Positions 8,670-16,917 of a stretch of 64,000 nucleotides of DNA are shown in pieces. The DNA lies in NCBI GenBank assembly GCA_910585005.1, contig CAJUCN010000016.1, positions 13,639 through 77,638 of the forward strand, in the 5' to 3' direction. Each line of letters begins with the position of its first letter. Within the stretch, counting starts at the first letter, position 1. Under the pieces are notes generated by a model that was not told the DNA's origin, did not search any database, and was given only the letters and a program-made list of their open reading frames with translations. The position numbers were made by a program, and so were the translations under genes. The stretch is from an uncultured Lachnospiraceae bacterium (lineage in GTDB: Bacteria > Bacillota > Clostridia > Lachnospirales > Lachnospiraceae).

Positions 8670-9404
8670 TCAATGTCTATATTGTTCTTTGATCGCTATT
8701 TTCAGTTCTTTAGGCAAATTTCTATTTCTATATCCATGATATGTATTTTTTTCTGTCTTTCTAAATTCATAAAAGTTTTCATTATAATATCCATACAAAT
8801 GTCCATCAATTTCTATTGAATGATCCAAAACAGTTTGAGCAACATCTTCTTTCAAATCCATTTCACTTGCTATCATTCCCCCTGATCTGACGTATGCCTT
8901 GAGCCCATGCTTCTTATTAAATTCATAATAGCGAATCCCCAATTTTTCCGAATGAATTTTTACATGTTTCACATAAGACAAATTATCAATTTCTATATCC
9001 GTATCCTCACACTTTCCACTCACTTTTTCATTTTCAAAAATAACATTTGAAATAAGGCTTACCAATATTCCATCTTCATAGGCAGCACCACCCGCTTTAG
9101 ATAACTTCTCATCTATATAAACTTTTTGATCAGATTCATGATAAGTAGGTGAATTCATTAAAAGTCCTAGCAACCTTCTCCTATCTTCCTTATCCCTGAA
9201 CTCCTGCACCAATTGTATAATTTTGTAATCCTCTGCAACCTCTATATATACATCAATCTTATCTGCATATATTTCCTGAACCCGCCTCACTCTCTGCATC
9301 ATTAATTCCTTGCATATATTGAGCAGATTATGAAATGCATTTATTGCTGCTTCTTTCGAAGCAAACTTATACTCAAAAGAAATATCGTTTATAATTACCC
9401 TCAT
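8670..9404 (-). CDS. Unknown protein, last gene of DUF262/DUF3696 operon
   Basis: 244 residues of a family I do not recognise. The N-terminal third is largely helical with a basic patch (MMQRVRRVQEIYADK). The middle contains RDKEDRRRLLGLLMNSPTYHES. The C-terminus is rich in aromatic and basic residues (HLYGYYNENFYEFRK, then YHGYRNRNLPKELK), a pattern often seen in small nucleases or nucleic-acid-binding domains, but no catalytic motif can be assigned. There is no signal peptide or membrane helix. It follows the ATPase by 16 nt; the TAGGAG site overlaps the ATPase stop codon region, so the two are co-expressed. The AT-rich codon use matches its two upstream partners and differs from the genes on either side. 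A role as the effector of the system is inferred only. Confidence 0.6.
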   Translation of the reverse strand: MRVIINDISFEYKFASKEAAINAFHNLLNICKELMMQRVRRVQEIYADKIDVYIEVAEDYKIIQLVQEFRDKEDRRRLLGLLMNSPTYHESDQKVYIDEKLSKAGGAAYEDGILVSLISNVIFENEKVSGKCEDTDIEIDNLSYVKHVKIHSEKLGIRYYEFNKKHGLKAYVRSGGMIASEMDLKEDVAQTVLDHSIEIDGHLYGYYNENFYEFRKTEKNTYHGYRNRNLPKELKIAIKEQYRH

Positions 9405-9420
9405 CTTATGTTCATTTCTC

Positions 9421-10506
9421 CTATAATAAATCTATTAACGAATTATCCCATTCATCAAAGAAACCTTCCGGCCATTGATCAAACTTTCCATTCTCATCTA
9501 TCTGCGGCAAAATAAATTTATGTTTATATCCATTCTCTTCATCTTTATAAAAATATATAAAATTAACTTTATCCTTCTCTACCTTCTTTTGCCTTACTGC
9601 AACACGAATTCCATTCATAATATGGTCGCTATGTGTTTCTACAATAACTTGAACTCCTCTTTGACCCACCTGACCAACCAATTCCCCTAATTTTCTTTGT
9701 CCTCCCGGGTGAATATGGGCTTCTGGATTCTCTAGAATAATCATATCTCCTTTTTTGGCAGATAATAACGCTACAATAACAGGTAAAACATAAGTCAAAC
9801 CAAAACCAACATTTACACATCGGTATAAATTTGTCTTATCCTTCCCCTCTATAAACTGAAATCTAAGTTCTGACACATTCAACATTTTATTGATATCTAC
9901 TACAGCATTAACACCTGGAGAAATTACTTTCAACCATTTTTGTACCAACTGATTTAAATCCAAATGATCCTCATCGATATCCACATTCAATGCATCTGGT
10001 CCATGTTCTTTCAAATACTGTAACGAAAATTCACCATTATTTCCAAAATCGCGTTTGTCAATATTCTGTTTATTTGCCACCCTGTAAAATTTCAACGGTT
10101 CAATCCTATACGCCGATAAATATACAAAATCATCTGTGATAACCACCTTTGCCAAATTCTCTGCTCTCATCTTTCTCTCATTTCCTAGCAAAGTAGAATC
10201 AGGACAATATTTAAACTCATAACGAAATTGTAAACCATCTTCCTCTATAATAATGCCAATATCCTCATCTTCTCCAGCTTTTTCATAAAGCACATCTTTT
10301 CCTTGCCCTAAGTCAACATAATTTCCTGAAAGCTCCAAGCCATCATTTAATCCATTGCTCAAATAAGATTGACGAAGCAATAAGATTGCCTGTATAAAAG
10401 AAGATTTTCCCATTCCATTTAATCCTGTTAGCAAATTTATATTCTTTAACGGCATTCTTACATGCTCAAAGCATTTAAAATTTTTTAATTCTATACTATT
10501 TACCAT
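9421..10506 (-). CDS. ABC-like/OLD-like AAA ATPase with DUF3696 C-terminus
   Basis: 361 residues. The Walker A motif GLNGMGKSS is at 28-36 after the opening IELKNFKCFEHVRMPLKNIN, typical of SMC/RecF-type AAA_15/AAA_21 ATPases. The Walker B segment DMIILENPEAHIHP is near 254-267, with Asn where most relatives have Glu-Glu or Glu-Asn. The switch histidine motif VETHSDH is at 289-295. The C-terminal IDENGKFDQWPEGFFDEWD is the DUF3696 signature. No TOPRIM domain is present. Soluble and probably dimeric. It overlaps the DUF262 gene by 11 nt, showing translational coupling, with a GGAGAG site inside that gene. Related ATPases are nucleotide-sensing or assembly subunits of phage-defence systems; that function is inferred here. 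Confidence 0.88.
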   Translation of the reverse strand: MVNSIELKNFKCFEHVRMPLKNINLLTGLNGMGKSSFIQAILLLRQSYLSNGLNDGLELSGNYVDLGQGKDVLYEKAGEDEDIGIIIEEDGLQFRYEFKYCPDSTLLGNERKMRAENLAKVVITDDFVYLSAYRIEPLKFYRVANKQNIDKRDFGNNGEFSLQYLKEHGPDALNVDIDEDHLDLNQLVQKWLKVISPGVNAVVDINKMLNVSELRFQFIEGKDKTNLYRCVNVGFGLTYVLPVIVALLSAKKGDMIILENPEAHIHPGGQRKLGELVGQVGQRGVQVIVETHSDHIMNGIRVAVRQKKVEKDKVNFIYFYKDEENGYKHKFILPQIDENGKFDQWPEGFFDEWDNSLIDLL

Positions 10507-11782
10507 TTATAATCTCTCCTAACATCTTCTCAGCTTTTGTCACACGGCTCTCCACTGAATACTTATCTCCCGATTTTATTGCTGAAACAAAATCCTTATC
10601 TGAAAGCAGGTCAATAAAACTATCCAAAACCATTTCCTTTTTTTTAACAAGATAATCTAATTCGCTTTGACCTAATCTGTTAAAACATATTGACCATAGT
10701 TCAAAAATTGCCTTATTGATTGGCCCTCTCCGATACTCACTATTCACTCTTCTAAAAGCATATTTCCCAAAAATTTTATAACAATATTCCAAGATCCTAA
10801 TAAAGTTTTGGTGTATTCTTTTACATTCTTTGTTTATATCTTTCTTTTCATATGCATTTATTCTTTTTAATGCCTTTGTCAAAAAACTATCAATATTTCC
10901 TTTATAGTCTAAACGATAATCTAATTCAGTAAACGCAATAAAACGGGTTACATATTCCCTATCTGCCATTCTTTCTTCTGATAAGCTATTACCTGTCACT
11001 ATTTTAAAAATTTTTTCTTGAGCCAATTCGTTGATCAACTCTGTTGCTGTCCCCTGATACAATGCATGTCTTATTTCTTGTGAAGTGAGAACTAATCCCC
11101 CTGTATTAATTCTTTTAAAAATATTAAACACAATGTCATCTGGCGTACCTTTTTCAACAGTATAAATTGTTATTTGAGTTTCTTTGATTCTTCTGTAATA
11201 CTGACGCGGAAGTTCTTCAAAGTTACATCCCTCAAACTCTTTTAAGTACTCTAGCCCTTCCAGCTTTAAATTCTTTAATACCATAAAATTATCAAATGCT
11301 GTCAGCCTTTGTAATCCGTCAATAACTATCCATTTATCCTCATCTGATGCATCAAAGTAAAAAGTAGGCAAAGGGATTTTCAACATTAAAGATTCAATTA
11401 ATCGGCTTTGTTGAACCCTTGTCCATAATCCTCCCCGTCGTTGAAACTTCGGTGCTAAATCAATTTCATCATGTTTGAGTCTGTCAATAATAGAATCTAC
11501 CGTAATATTCCTAGGAGTTATATTTACATCAGCCGGAATAAATTGAGGCGATTCTACTGCATTATCATCATACCCCTCCTCCTCTTCCGGCATTACTATT
11601 TCTATATCTGCACTCTTTATTCTATTAATTGCTTCTTCAATTTCTTCAATTGTAATTTCGCTATTCTTATCCTTTAAAGTGTCCACGACAACACGATAGC
11701 TTACTGTACCGCCATTCATTTTTGCTATTTTATATATTTGCTCCATTCGATCCTCAAATTTTACTATTCCTGATTTTTCCAT
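10496..11782 (-). CDS. DUF262 (GmrS-like/ParB-fold) protein with sigma-70 region 1.1-like N-terminal domain
   Basis: 428 residues. Residues about 13-73 read as a small helical domain ending in an acidic tail (GGTVSYRVVVDTL, IEEIEEAINRIKSADIEIV, PEEEEGYDD), the same order of features as sigma-70 region 1.1. Residues about 90-330 form a DUF262 domain: FQRRGGLW at 113-120 and IDGLQRLTA at 154-162. In the ParB-like nuclease fold of DUF262 this motif is usually DGQQR; here the third position is Leu. DUF262 occurs in GmrSD modification-dependent restriction and in other defence proteins. It is the first gene of the three-gene AT-rich operon. An AGAGGA site 7 nt before the ATG supports the start. 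Nuclease or nucleotide-hydrolase activity is plausible but not proven. Confidence 0.85.
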   Translation of the reverse strand: MEKSGIVKFEDRMEQIYKIAKMNGGTVSYRVVVDTLKDKNSEITIEEIEEAINRIKSADIEIVMPEEEEGYDDNAVESPQFIPADVNITPRNITVDSIIDRLKHDEIDLAPKFQRRGGLWTRVQQSRLIESLMLKIPLPTFYFDASDEDKWIVIDGLQRLTAFDNFMVLKNLKLEGLEYLKEFEGCNFEELPRQYYRRIKETQITIYTVEKGTPDDIVFNIFKRINTGGLVLTSQEIRHALYQGTATELINELAQEKIFKIVTGNSLSEERMADREYVTRFIAFTELDYRLDYKGNIDSFLTKALKRINAYEKKDINKECKRIHQNFIRILEYCYKIFGKYAFRRVNSEYRRGPINKAIFELWSICFNRLGQSELDYLVKKKEMVLDSFIDLLSDKDFVSAIKSGDKYSVESRVTKAEKMLGEIINGK

Positions 11783-11861
11783 ATTTTGTATCCTCTATTA
11801 TTATGCTCCTACGCAAAGTATTTATGTCCTTAAATTTTTATACAGTCACATTTAACATATA

Positions 11862-13238
11862 TCACACCGCTTTATCTTTCCACTTTCCGCGCTTATAAAA
11901 GATAAATGTAATAAGAGCGCCCAGCACCCAGGAAACTAAAAGGGAAATGAAAATACATTCCTGCCTTCCGTTTGGCAGGGCTTCTGTCCTGGTGAGAAAA
12001 GAGATCCCATAAGCGATAGGCACACGGAAAAAAATCGTTGTGGCAATGGATATCCACATGGGCGTCATCGTGTCCCCCGCACCACGCATGACACCGGAAA
12101 GGCTTTGGGTCACTGCCATGGCAATATAACCCGCCGCGAGAATCCCCATCATATCCCGGCTAAGATCTACCAGCTCCGGTGTGTTTGTAAAAATACCCAT
12201 AAGCGACTTACCAAAAAGTAAAATAAGACCTGTGATCACTGCTGAAGTCACTACTGCAATAAGCGTCCCTTGCTTTGCTCCCTGGTCTACCCGGTCATTG
12301 CGCCTTGCTCCCACATTCTGCCCTGCATAAGTTGTCATTGCCGTCCCAAAAGAAAAGTTTGGCATCATGGCAAAACCATCCACACGCATAACGATCACAT
12401 TAGCTGCGATAAACATCTCCCCAAAACTGTTGGTCAAAGACTGGACTACGATCATGGCCATAGAGAGAATTGCCTGCGTGATCCCTGAGGGAAGCCCCAG
12501 CTTCATGATCTTTTTCGTGTATTTTGCCTGAGGTTTTAAATAACCTGGGTTAAGGTCAAAATACTCCTTCATCTTCATTAACCGCAGCAAGCATAAAAAA
12601 GCAGAAACTGCCTGTGCGATCACCGTGGCAAGAGCCACTCCGTTTACCCCCATTCCAAAGATTGCAACAAATAGCAAGTCCAGCACAATATTTATAATCG
12701 TGGATACCAAAAGGTATACAAGGGCAGATACAGAATCACCCAACCCTCGCAGTATGCCGCTCAAAATATTGTAATACGCCAAACCGCCGGAGCCAATAAA
12801 TAAAATCAGCAGATAAGAATGGCACCATCCAATAATAGACTCCGGTGTATCCAAAAGTTCCAAAAGCGGCCTTGCCACCAGCGAAGCTGCCACCATCACA
12901 AACACGGTTGCGATCGCTGTAAGGGTAATGCAGTTTCCAATTGTGATGGAAAGCCTCTCCCTCTCCTTCGCGCCAAAATACTGGGACACCATGATGCCTG
13001 CCCCTACGCTGATCCCCACAAACAAAACAATCAACAAGTTTAAAATAGGCCCCGCGCTTCCCACGGCGGCCAGGGCATTATCTCCTACATAATTCCCCAC
13101 CACCACACTGTCTACCGTATTATAAAGCTGCTGGGCAATATTTCCGACCAGCATCGGGACTGCAAATAAAACAATTTTTTTCCAGGGTGAACCTTCTGTC
13201 ATATCCACCGGTTCCACGAATTTCTTCAATAATTCCAT
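11862..13238 (-). CDS. MATE-family multidrug/organic cation exporter
   Basis: 458 residues, twelve predicted membrane helices, two homologous halves. Family motifs include FAVPMLVGNIAQQLYNTVDSVVVG in helix 1, GAGIMVSQYFGAKE, and LPSGITQAILSMAMIVVQ opening the second half. MATE proteins expel cationic compounds against a Na+ or H+ gradient at the cytoplasmic membrane. It closely resembles the NorM/DinF-like group common in Clostridia. It is monocistronic or the distant head of the transcript entering the DUF262 operon: 79 nt separate its stop codon from the DUF262 start and no clear hairpin is present between them. The substrate is unknown. Confidence 0.92.
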   Translation of the reverse strand: MELLKKFVEPVDMTEGSPWKKIVLFAVPMLVGNIAQQLYNTVDSVVVGNYVGDNALAAVGSAGPILNLLIVLFVGISVGAGIMVSQYFGAKERERLSITIGNCITLTAIATVFVMVAASLVARPLLELLDTPESIIGWCHSYLLILFIGSGGLAYYNILSGILRGLGDSVSALVYLLVSTIINIVLDLLFVAIFGMGVNGVALATVIAQAVSAFLCLLRLMKMKEYFDLNPGYLKPQAKYTKKIMKLGLPSGITQAILSMAMIVVQSLTNSFGEMFIAANVIVMRVDGFAMMPNFSFGTAMTTYAGQNVGARRNDRVDQGAKQGTLIAVVTSAVITGLILLFGKSLMGIFTNTPELVDLSRDMMGILAAGYIAMAVTQSLSGVMRGAGDTMTPMWISIATTIFFRVPIAYGISFLTRTEALPNGRQECIFISLLVSWVLGALITFIFYKRGKWKDKAV

Positions 13239-13389
13239 CTTACATCTCCCACTTTCCCTAAAATGATCTCCATTCCATTTCGCTACCAGTCATTGTAACA
13301 CAGATTTCCAATTAATCCAATTTTTTCAACAAGATCTAAAGCAAATTCTTCCCCTTCGCCAAAGCAGAAAGCCCGTTTTGTTCCCCTAA

Positions 13390-13414
13390 AAAGGCAGGCC
13401 AATGGCCTGCCTAA
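13390..13414 (-). terminator. Terminator of the PAS-GAF-GGDEF gene
   Basis: A perfect 9-bp stem, AGGCAGGCC (13392-13400) against GGCCTGCCT (13404-13412), with a 3-nt loop, flanked by A and T runs. It lies 30 nt past the stop codon of the GGDEF gene and faces the MATE gene promoter region. Confidence 0.88.
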
Positions 13415-13443
13415 AAAATCCGTATATTACTGAAACTTACCCA

Positions 13444-14817
13444 TCATTTAGAATTTTGGGCATACCAGGCCCGTTTTTCCTCGTACATCCGGCAGTCAGC
13501 CTCTTTCATAAGCTGATCCACATCACTTCTTCCGCCTTGATACCACACATGCCCTAACGCCATCAGAGCATCCTTTTCTTCCATATCCTTTTTCAGTAAA
13601 AGGATTCTCTCCTCAAGCTCCTTCTCGGTTATTCCTTCACATAATACCATAAACTCGTCCCCACCCACACGGAACATCGCATAATTTCCAAAAGCTTTTC
13701 TTAGACATTCGCTGGCACGGACCAGTAACCGGTCTCCTTCCCGGTGGCCTTTGGTATCGTTCATCTGCTTTAATCCCATTACATCGCAGTACAGGACTCC
13801 TATGCTCTTTTCAGAAAGCAGCGTACTGCCGCATTTCTCCAAAGCACGACGGTTTCCAATTCCTGTAAGCTGATCCAGAAAACAAAGTTCTTCCAAACGT
13901 CTTACATGATCTCTCCGATGAAGCAGGGCAACAATAAAATGGCCTAAAATACGCAGCAGGGTCATAATGTGCTCCAAAAATTTCTCCGGCGGGTTATCCA
14001 CTCCATAAAATCCGATTACTTTTCCCTCAATAACTAACGGGCTTACTACCAGTGACCGGATATTCTGAGGTTTCAAATACTCGTAAACTACCTGGTCACT
14101 TTCACGGAGGTTTTCAACGTTTTTGATCACCACATTTTCATCTTTCATAAATTTTTCGTACCACAGACTCACCACCTGATAGGAAACCCCTTGCAGATTT
14201 TCCTTTTGGGGAGCCACCCCGCTGGCACACCATTCATAAGTATTATCAAAAACGCCGTTTTGGGTCTCCTCAAAAATATAAACCCTCTCACTGCTTAAAG
14301 ACTGCCCCAAATATTCCAGCAGTACCGCTATAGAATCCTCTGGCGTTGATACCGAAAGGGAAAGCCGGAGCCCTTCGTTCACCATCACTTCGTTATCTTC
14401 GTACCCTTTGTTTTGCTGTTCCCAAGCGCTTAGATCCACCGCAAGCTCAAAACGGTATCTTTTCCCGTCTTCTTCTATAACAGTGACTTTCCGTGCAAGT
14501 TTTTTCTTGATCACCGGGCTGTAGCGCACCTCTTCCATAAATACCCCGGGCGTCAGCTTTTTACTTCCACAGACGGCACAGGGCATGGAACTGCACATAA
14601 GTAACTCGTAGCATTTCTTACCTTTTAGATCTTCCATTGCATTAATATGATATATCTCGCGCGCCCTGCGGTTTGCATAAACCAATTCATGGCTTTCCAT
14701 GTCCACAACATAGACAATTTCCTTTAACTCTTCATATAGTTCCCACATTTTTGCCTTCATTTCGATTCTAGTCTCTCCTTTAATATCTGCTTTTGAAATA
14801 TTCTGGCATATTGTCAT
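13444..14817 (-). CDS. Diguanylate cyclase with PAS and GAF domains
   Basis: Up to 457 residues. A PAS domain (about 25-130) contains a cysteine-rich segment CYELLMCSSMPCAVCG, which could bind a metal or sense redox. A GAF domain (about 150-310) follows, then a GGDEF domain (about 325-455) with an intact active site, FRVGGDEFMVLC, and the substrate motif DQLTGIGNRRAL. These residues predict synthesis of cyclic di-GMP. The usual RxxD inhibitory site five residues before GGDEF is not visible. No membrane segment. The first ATG (14817) lacks a ribosome-binding site; the ATG at 14760 has AAAGGAG 14 nt upstream and is the likelier start. Terminated by the hairpin at 13390-13414. The signal sensed is unknown. 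Confidence 0.9.
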   Translation of the reverse strand: MTICQNISKADIKGETRIEMKAKMWELYEELKEIVYVVDMESHELVYANRRAREIYHINAMEDLKGKKCYELLMCSSMPCAVCGSKKLTPGVFMEEVRYSPVIKKKLARKVTVIEEDGKRYRFELAVDLSAWEQQNKGYEDNEVMVNEGLRLSLSVSTPEDSIAVLLEYLGQSLSSERVYIFEETQNGVFDNTYEWCASGVAPQKENLQGVSYQVVSLWYEKFMKDENVVIKNVENLRESDQVVYEYLKPQNIRSLVVSPLVIEGKVIGFYGVDNPPEKFLEHIMTLLRILGHFIVALLHRRDHVRRLEELCFLDQLTGIGNRRALEKCGSTLLSEKSIGVLYCDVMGLKQMNDTKGHREGDRLLVRASECLRKAFGNYAMFRVGGDEFMVLCEGITEKELEERILLLKKDMEEKDALMALGHVWYQGGRSDVDQLMKEADCRMYEEKRAWYAQNSK

Positions 14818-14856
14818 ACACTTTATGATAACACAGTCTGGCGCTTGACTTCTACA

Positions 14857-16170
14857 CTATGGGATAATTGAAGGGTTTTGTGGGATATTTATCAGGACTC
14901 TGGCAACAAACATCCCATCTTCTGTAAAAAAGTCTGTTTCTCCATTATAGTAAGATACCACTTTTACAATGCTGCGGACTCCCACACTGCCCTCCTTGGC
15001 AGATTTCGGAAGCCCTTTATGGAATTGAACGTCCTGCGTGCAAGTGTTCTTACACTGGATCGCAATTTTATTTCCTTTTTCGTCAATTAAAATGCAAATC
15101 TCCTGCCTGCTTTTTCCTGAATGAAGGCATCCGTGAATAGCGTTCTCCACAATATTAGCCAAGATGGCAACCAAATCAATGTCACGGACTGCCACATGTT
15201 CCGAAATCTTCACATTCATCGAAATATGGATCTTTTCTTCCTGGGCATATCTTCCATAGGCGGACAAAATACTATTGACCGTTTCATTGCTGCAAATACG
15301 CTCCCTCTTCCGGTTCTCCAGATCTTCCCGGTATTGCCTGACATACGAAAGAAGCTTATCATTTTCTCCGTTTTTAATATACTCTTCAATCAAAAGAAAG
15401 TGATGGCGGATATCGTGACGGATCCGTATGGATTCTTCCTCGGTTTCTTTCATCATTTCAAGCTGCCGCCTAAGAAGCTGCTCATTCATTTCCATCAGCT
15501 CCTTCTCTATCTGATAACGGTGCTCCCTCCCCTGATGCAAATACATCCGAAACATCATGTACTGGATCAGCCCTGCCATAGCAAACAAATACATCGTCCT
15601 TGATATATTAAAGGGCGAAAAAGTACGGTCACTGGGCCAAAGAGCTACCATGGCCGCTATCACGATGGAGACAAGCAAAGCAGCCATACTAAACAGATCC
15701 ATCTCCTCCTCCAGGATATCTGCCCCTTCCAGGAAACTTTTCCTGATCTTCCTGGTAATAAAAACCAAAATAACAAAACACATCACTATACGAAGCGCAA
15801 TGTCTGCCCACATGCTCGCACCAAACCACATACGGGACGCGTCAATGCCACAAAACACAGTCACTGCAAGCATGTAAAATCCCAGCGCCATTTTGTATAA
15901 AGACAAATAAATGGTTTCCCCGCTCATAAAAAGGCAAAAAATCCCTATCACAGGGATCGCTAATATCCCTGCAAACCGGATATAGTTTTGCTGATCGATC
16001 ACATACCAAATACTAAAAGAAACTACTACTGCAAGGCCAAACAGAGCATAGCAACATGCCGTCTTTTTCAGACTAAACCGTGGACGGTCCAGCAACAAAA
16101 AAACTGCCATGATCAATCCTGCCCCAATTCCATTCCTGATAAAAGCAACCCAAAAAGACCCACCCAACAT
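14857..16170 (-). CDS. GHKL sensor histidine kinase (AgrC-like)
   Basis: About 437 residues. Six or seven predicted membrane helices occupy residues 1-210, then a coiled coil (EKELMEMNEQLLRRQLEMMKE), the phosphoacceptor region IRHDIRHHFLLIEEYI and an HATPase_c domain with N-box NIVENAIHGC and G-box EGSVGVRSI. This is the AgrC/ComD-type architecture that senses peptides or envelope signals at the membrane. An in-frame TTG start at 16200 would overlap the regulator gene, but the ATG at 16168-16170 has GGGAGG 10 nt upstream and is preferred. It follows the LytTR response regulator by 4 nt and clearly forms a two-component pair with it. The signal is not known. Confidence 0.88.
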   Translation of the reverse strand: MLGGSFWVAFIRNGIGAGLIMAVFLLLDRPRFSLKKTACCYALFGLAVVVSFSIWYVIDQQNYIRFAGILAIPVIGIFCLFMSGETIYLSLYKMALGFYMLAVTVFCGIDASRMWFGASMWADIALRIVMCFVILVFITRKIRKSFLEGADILEEEMDLFSMAALLVSIVIAAMVALWPSDRTFSPFNISRTMYLFAMAGLIQYMMFRMYLHQGREHRYQIEKELMEMNEQLLRRQLEMMKETEEESIRIRHDIRHHFLLIEEYIKNGENDKLLSYVRQYREDLENRKRERICSNETVNSILSAYGRYAQEEKIHISMNVKISEHVAVRDIDLVAILANIVENAIHGCLHSGKSRQEICILIDEKGNKIAIQCKNTCTQDVQFHKGLPKSAKEGSVGVRSIVKVVSYYNGETDFFTEDGMFVARVLINIPQNPSIIP

Positions 16171-16174
16171 AAAT

Positions 16175-16900
16175 TCAGTTCCTCCCAAAATAAAAGGCAA
16201 AATACATTTTCTTAAATTCCGCCGCCCGGTTTCTCGGAATCAAGATCCGATTGCCCGCATCTGTACGGATCTCGTCTCTATCCACTGCCACAATATGGTT
16301 TAAGTTAAAGATATAAGAACTGCCGCACCTTACAAACCCGGAGGAATTTTTCAATATCCGATACAATTCCCCTCCTGTCATACGCACTTTGATCTGTTCC
16401 TCTCTCAAATACAGGATCTGGTAATTTTTTTGAGTCTCACAGTAAATGATCAGGCCCGGGTCTATCTGTCTCATTCCCCCAGATACCTTGACCATCAATA
16501 GCTCCTCTTTTCCTTTCCCGGCCCTCTTCCATGCCTTGTCCAACACAAGGATAAACTTCTCTTTATCAAACGGTTTTACCAGATATTGAAGAGCATCTAC
16601 CTCAAAAGCCTTTAACGCATACTCCGTAGATGTGGTGAGGAAAATAACAGGTACGTCCACCCCTTCCCTCCGCAATTCCTGTACTGCTTCTATTCCTGTC
16701 TTTCCCGGCATAAAGATATCCATGAGCAAAAGATCCGGGACATCCTTTTGCTCACGAATTCTGTTAAGAAGCATCTGGGCATCCTGGTACGTTTCCGCCC
16801 GATATTGAAATTCAGGGTTCCGGTTCCTATATTCTTCCAGAAAAGCCTCTACCTGGCCAAGTTCTGATTCCTTGTCATCACATATTGCAATCTGATACAT
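16175..16900 (-). CDS. LytTR-family response regulator
   Basis: 241 residues. An N-terminal receiver domain (1-120) has the acidic pair DD at 8-9, phosphoacceptor Asp61 in LLLMDIFMPG, Thr in FLTTSTEYALKAF and Lys in LVKPF. The C-terminal LytTR DNA-binding domain (about 135-240) contains FVRCGSSYIFNLNHIVAVDRDEI. It pairs with the GHKL kinase at 14857-16170. LytTR regulators bind two 9-bp direct repeats 12 bp apart; I did not find such a site just upstream of this gene. It is 17 nt downstream of the GH105 gene stop, so the pair may be co-transcribed with the sugar genes upstream. Confidence 0.9.
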   Translation of the reverse strand: MYQIAICDDKESELGQVEAFLEEYRNRNPEFQYRAETYQDAQMLLNRIREQKDVPDLLLMDIFMPGKTGIEAVQELRREGVDVPVIFLTTSTEYALKAFEVDALQYLVKPFDKEKFILVLDKAWKRAGKGKEELLMVKVSGGMRQIDPGLIIYCETQKNYQILYLREEQIKVRMTGGELYRILKNSSGFVRCGSSYIFNLNHIVAVDRDEIRTDAGNRILIPRNRAAEFKKMYFAFYFGRN

Positions 16901-16917
16901 CCACTGTACGCCTTTCC

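Noticed and set aside
13444..14817. Cyclase start at 14817
   Set aside because: No ribosome-binding site; the ATG at 14760 has AAAGGAG upstream, although with long spacing, so both are stated in the entry.
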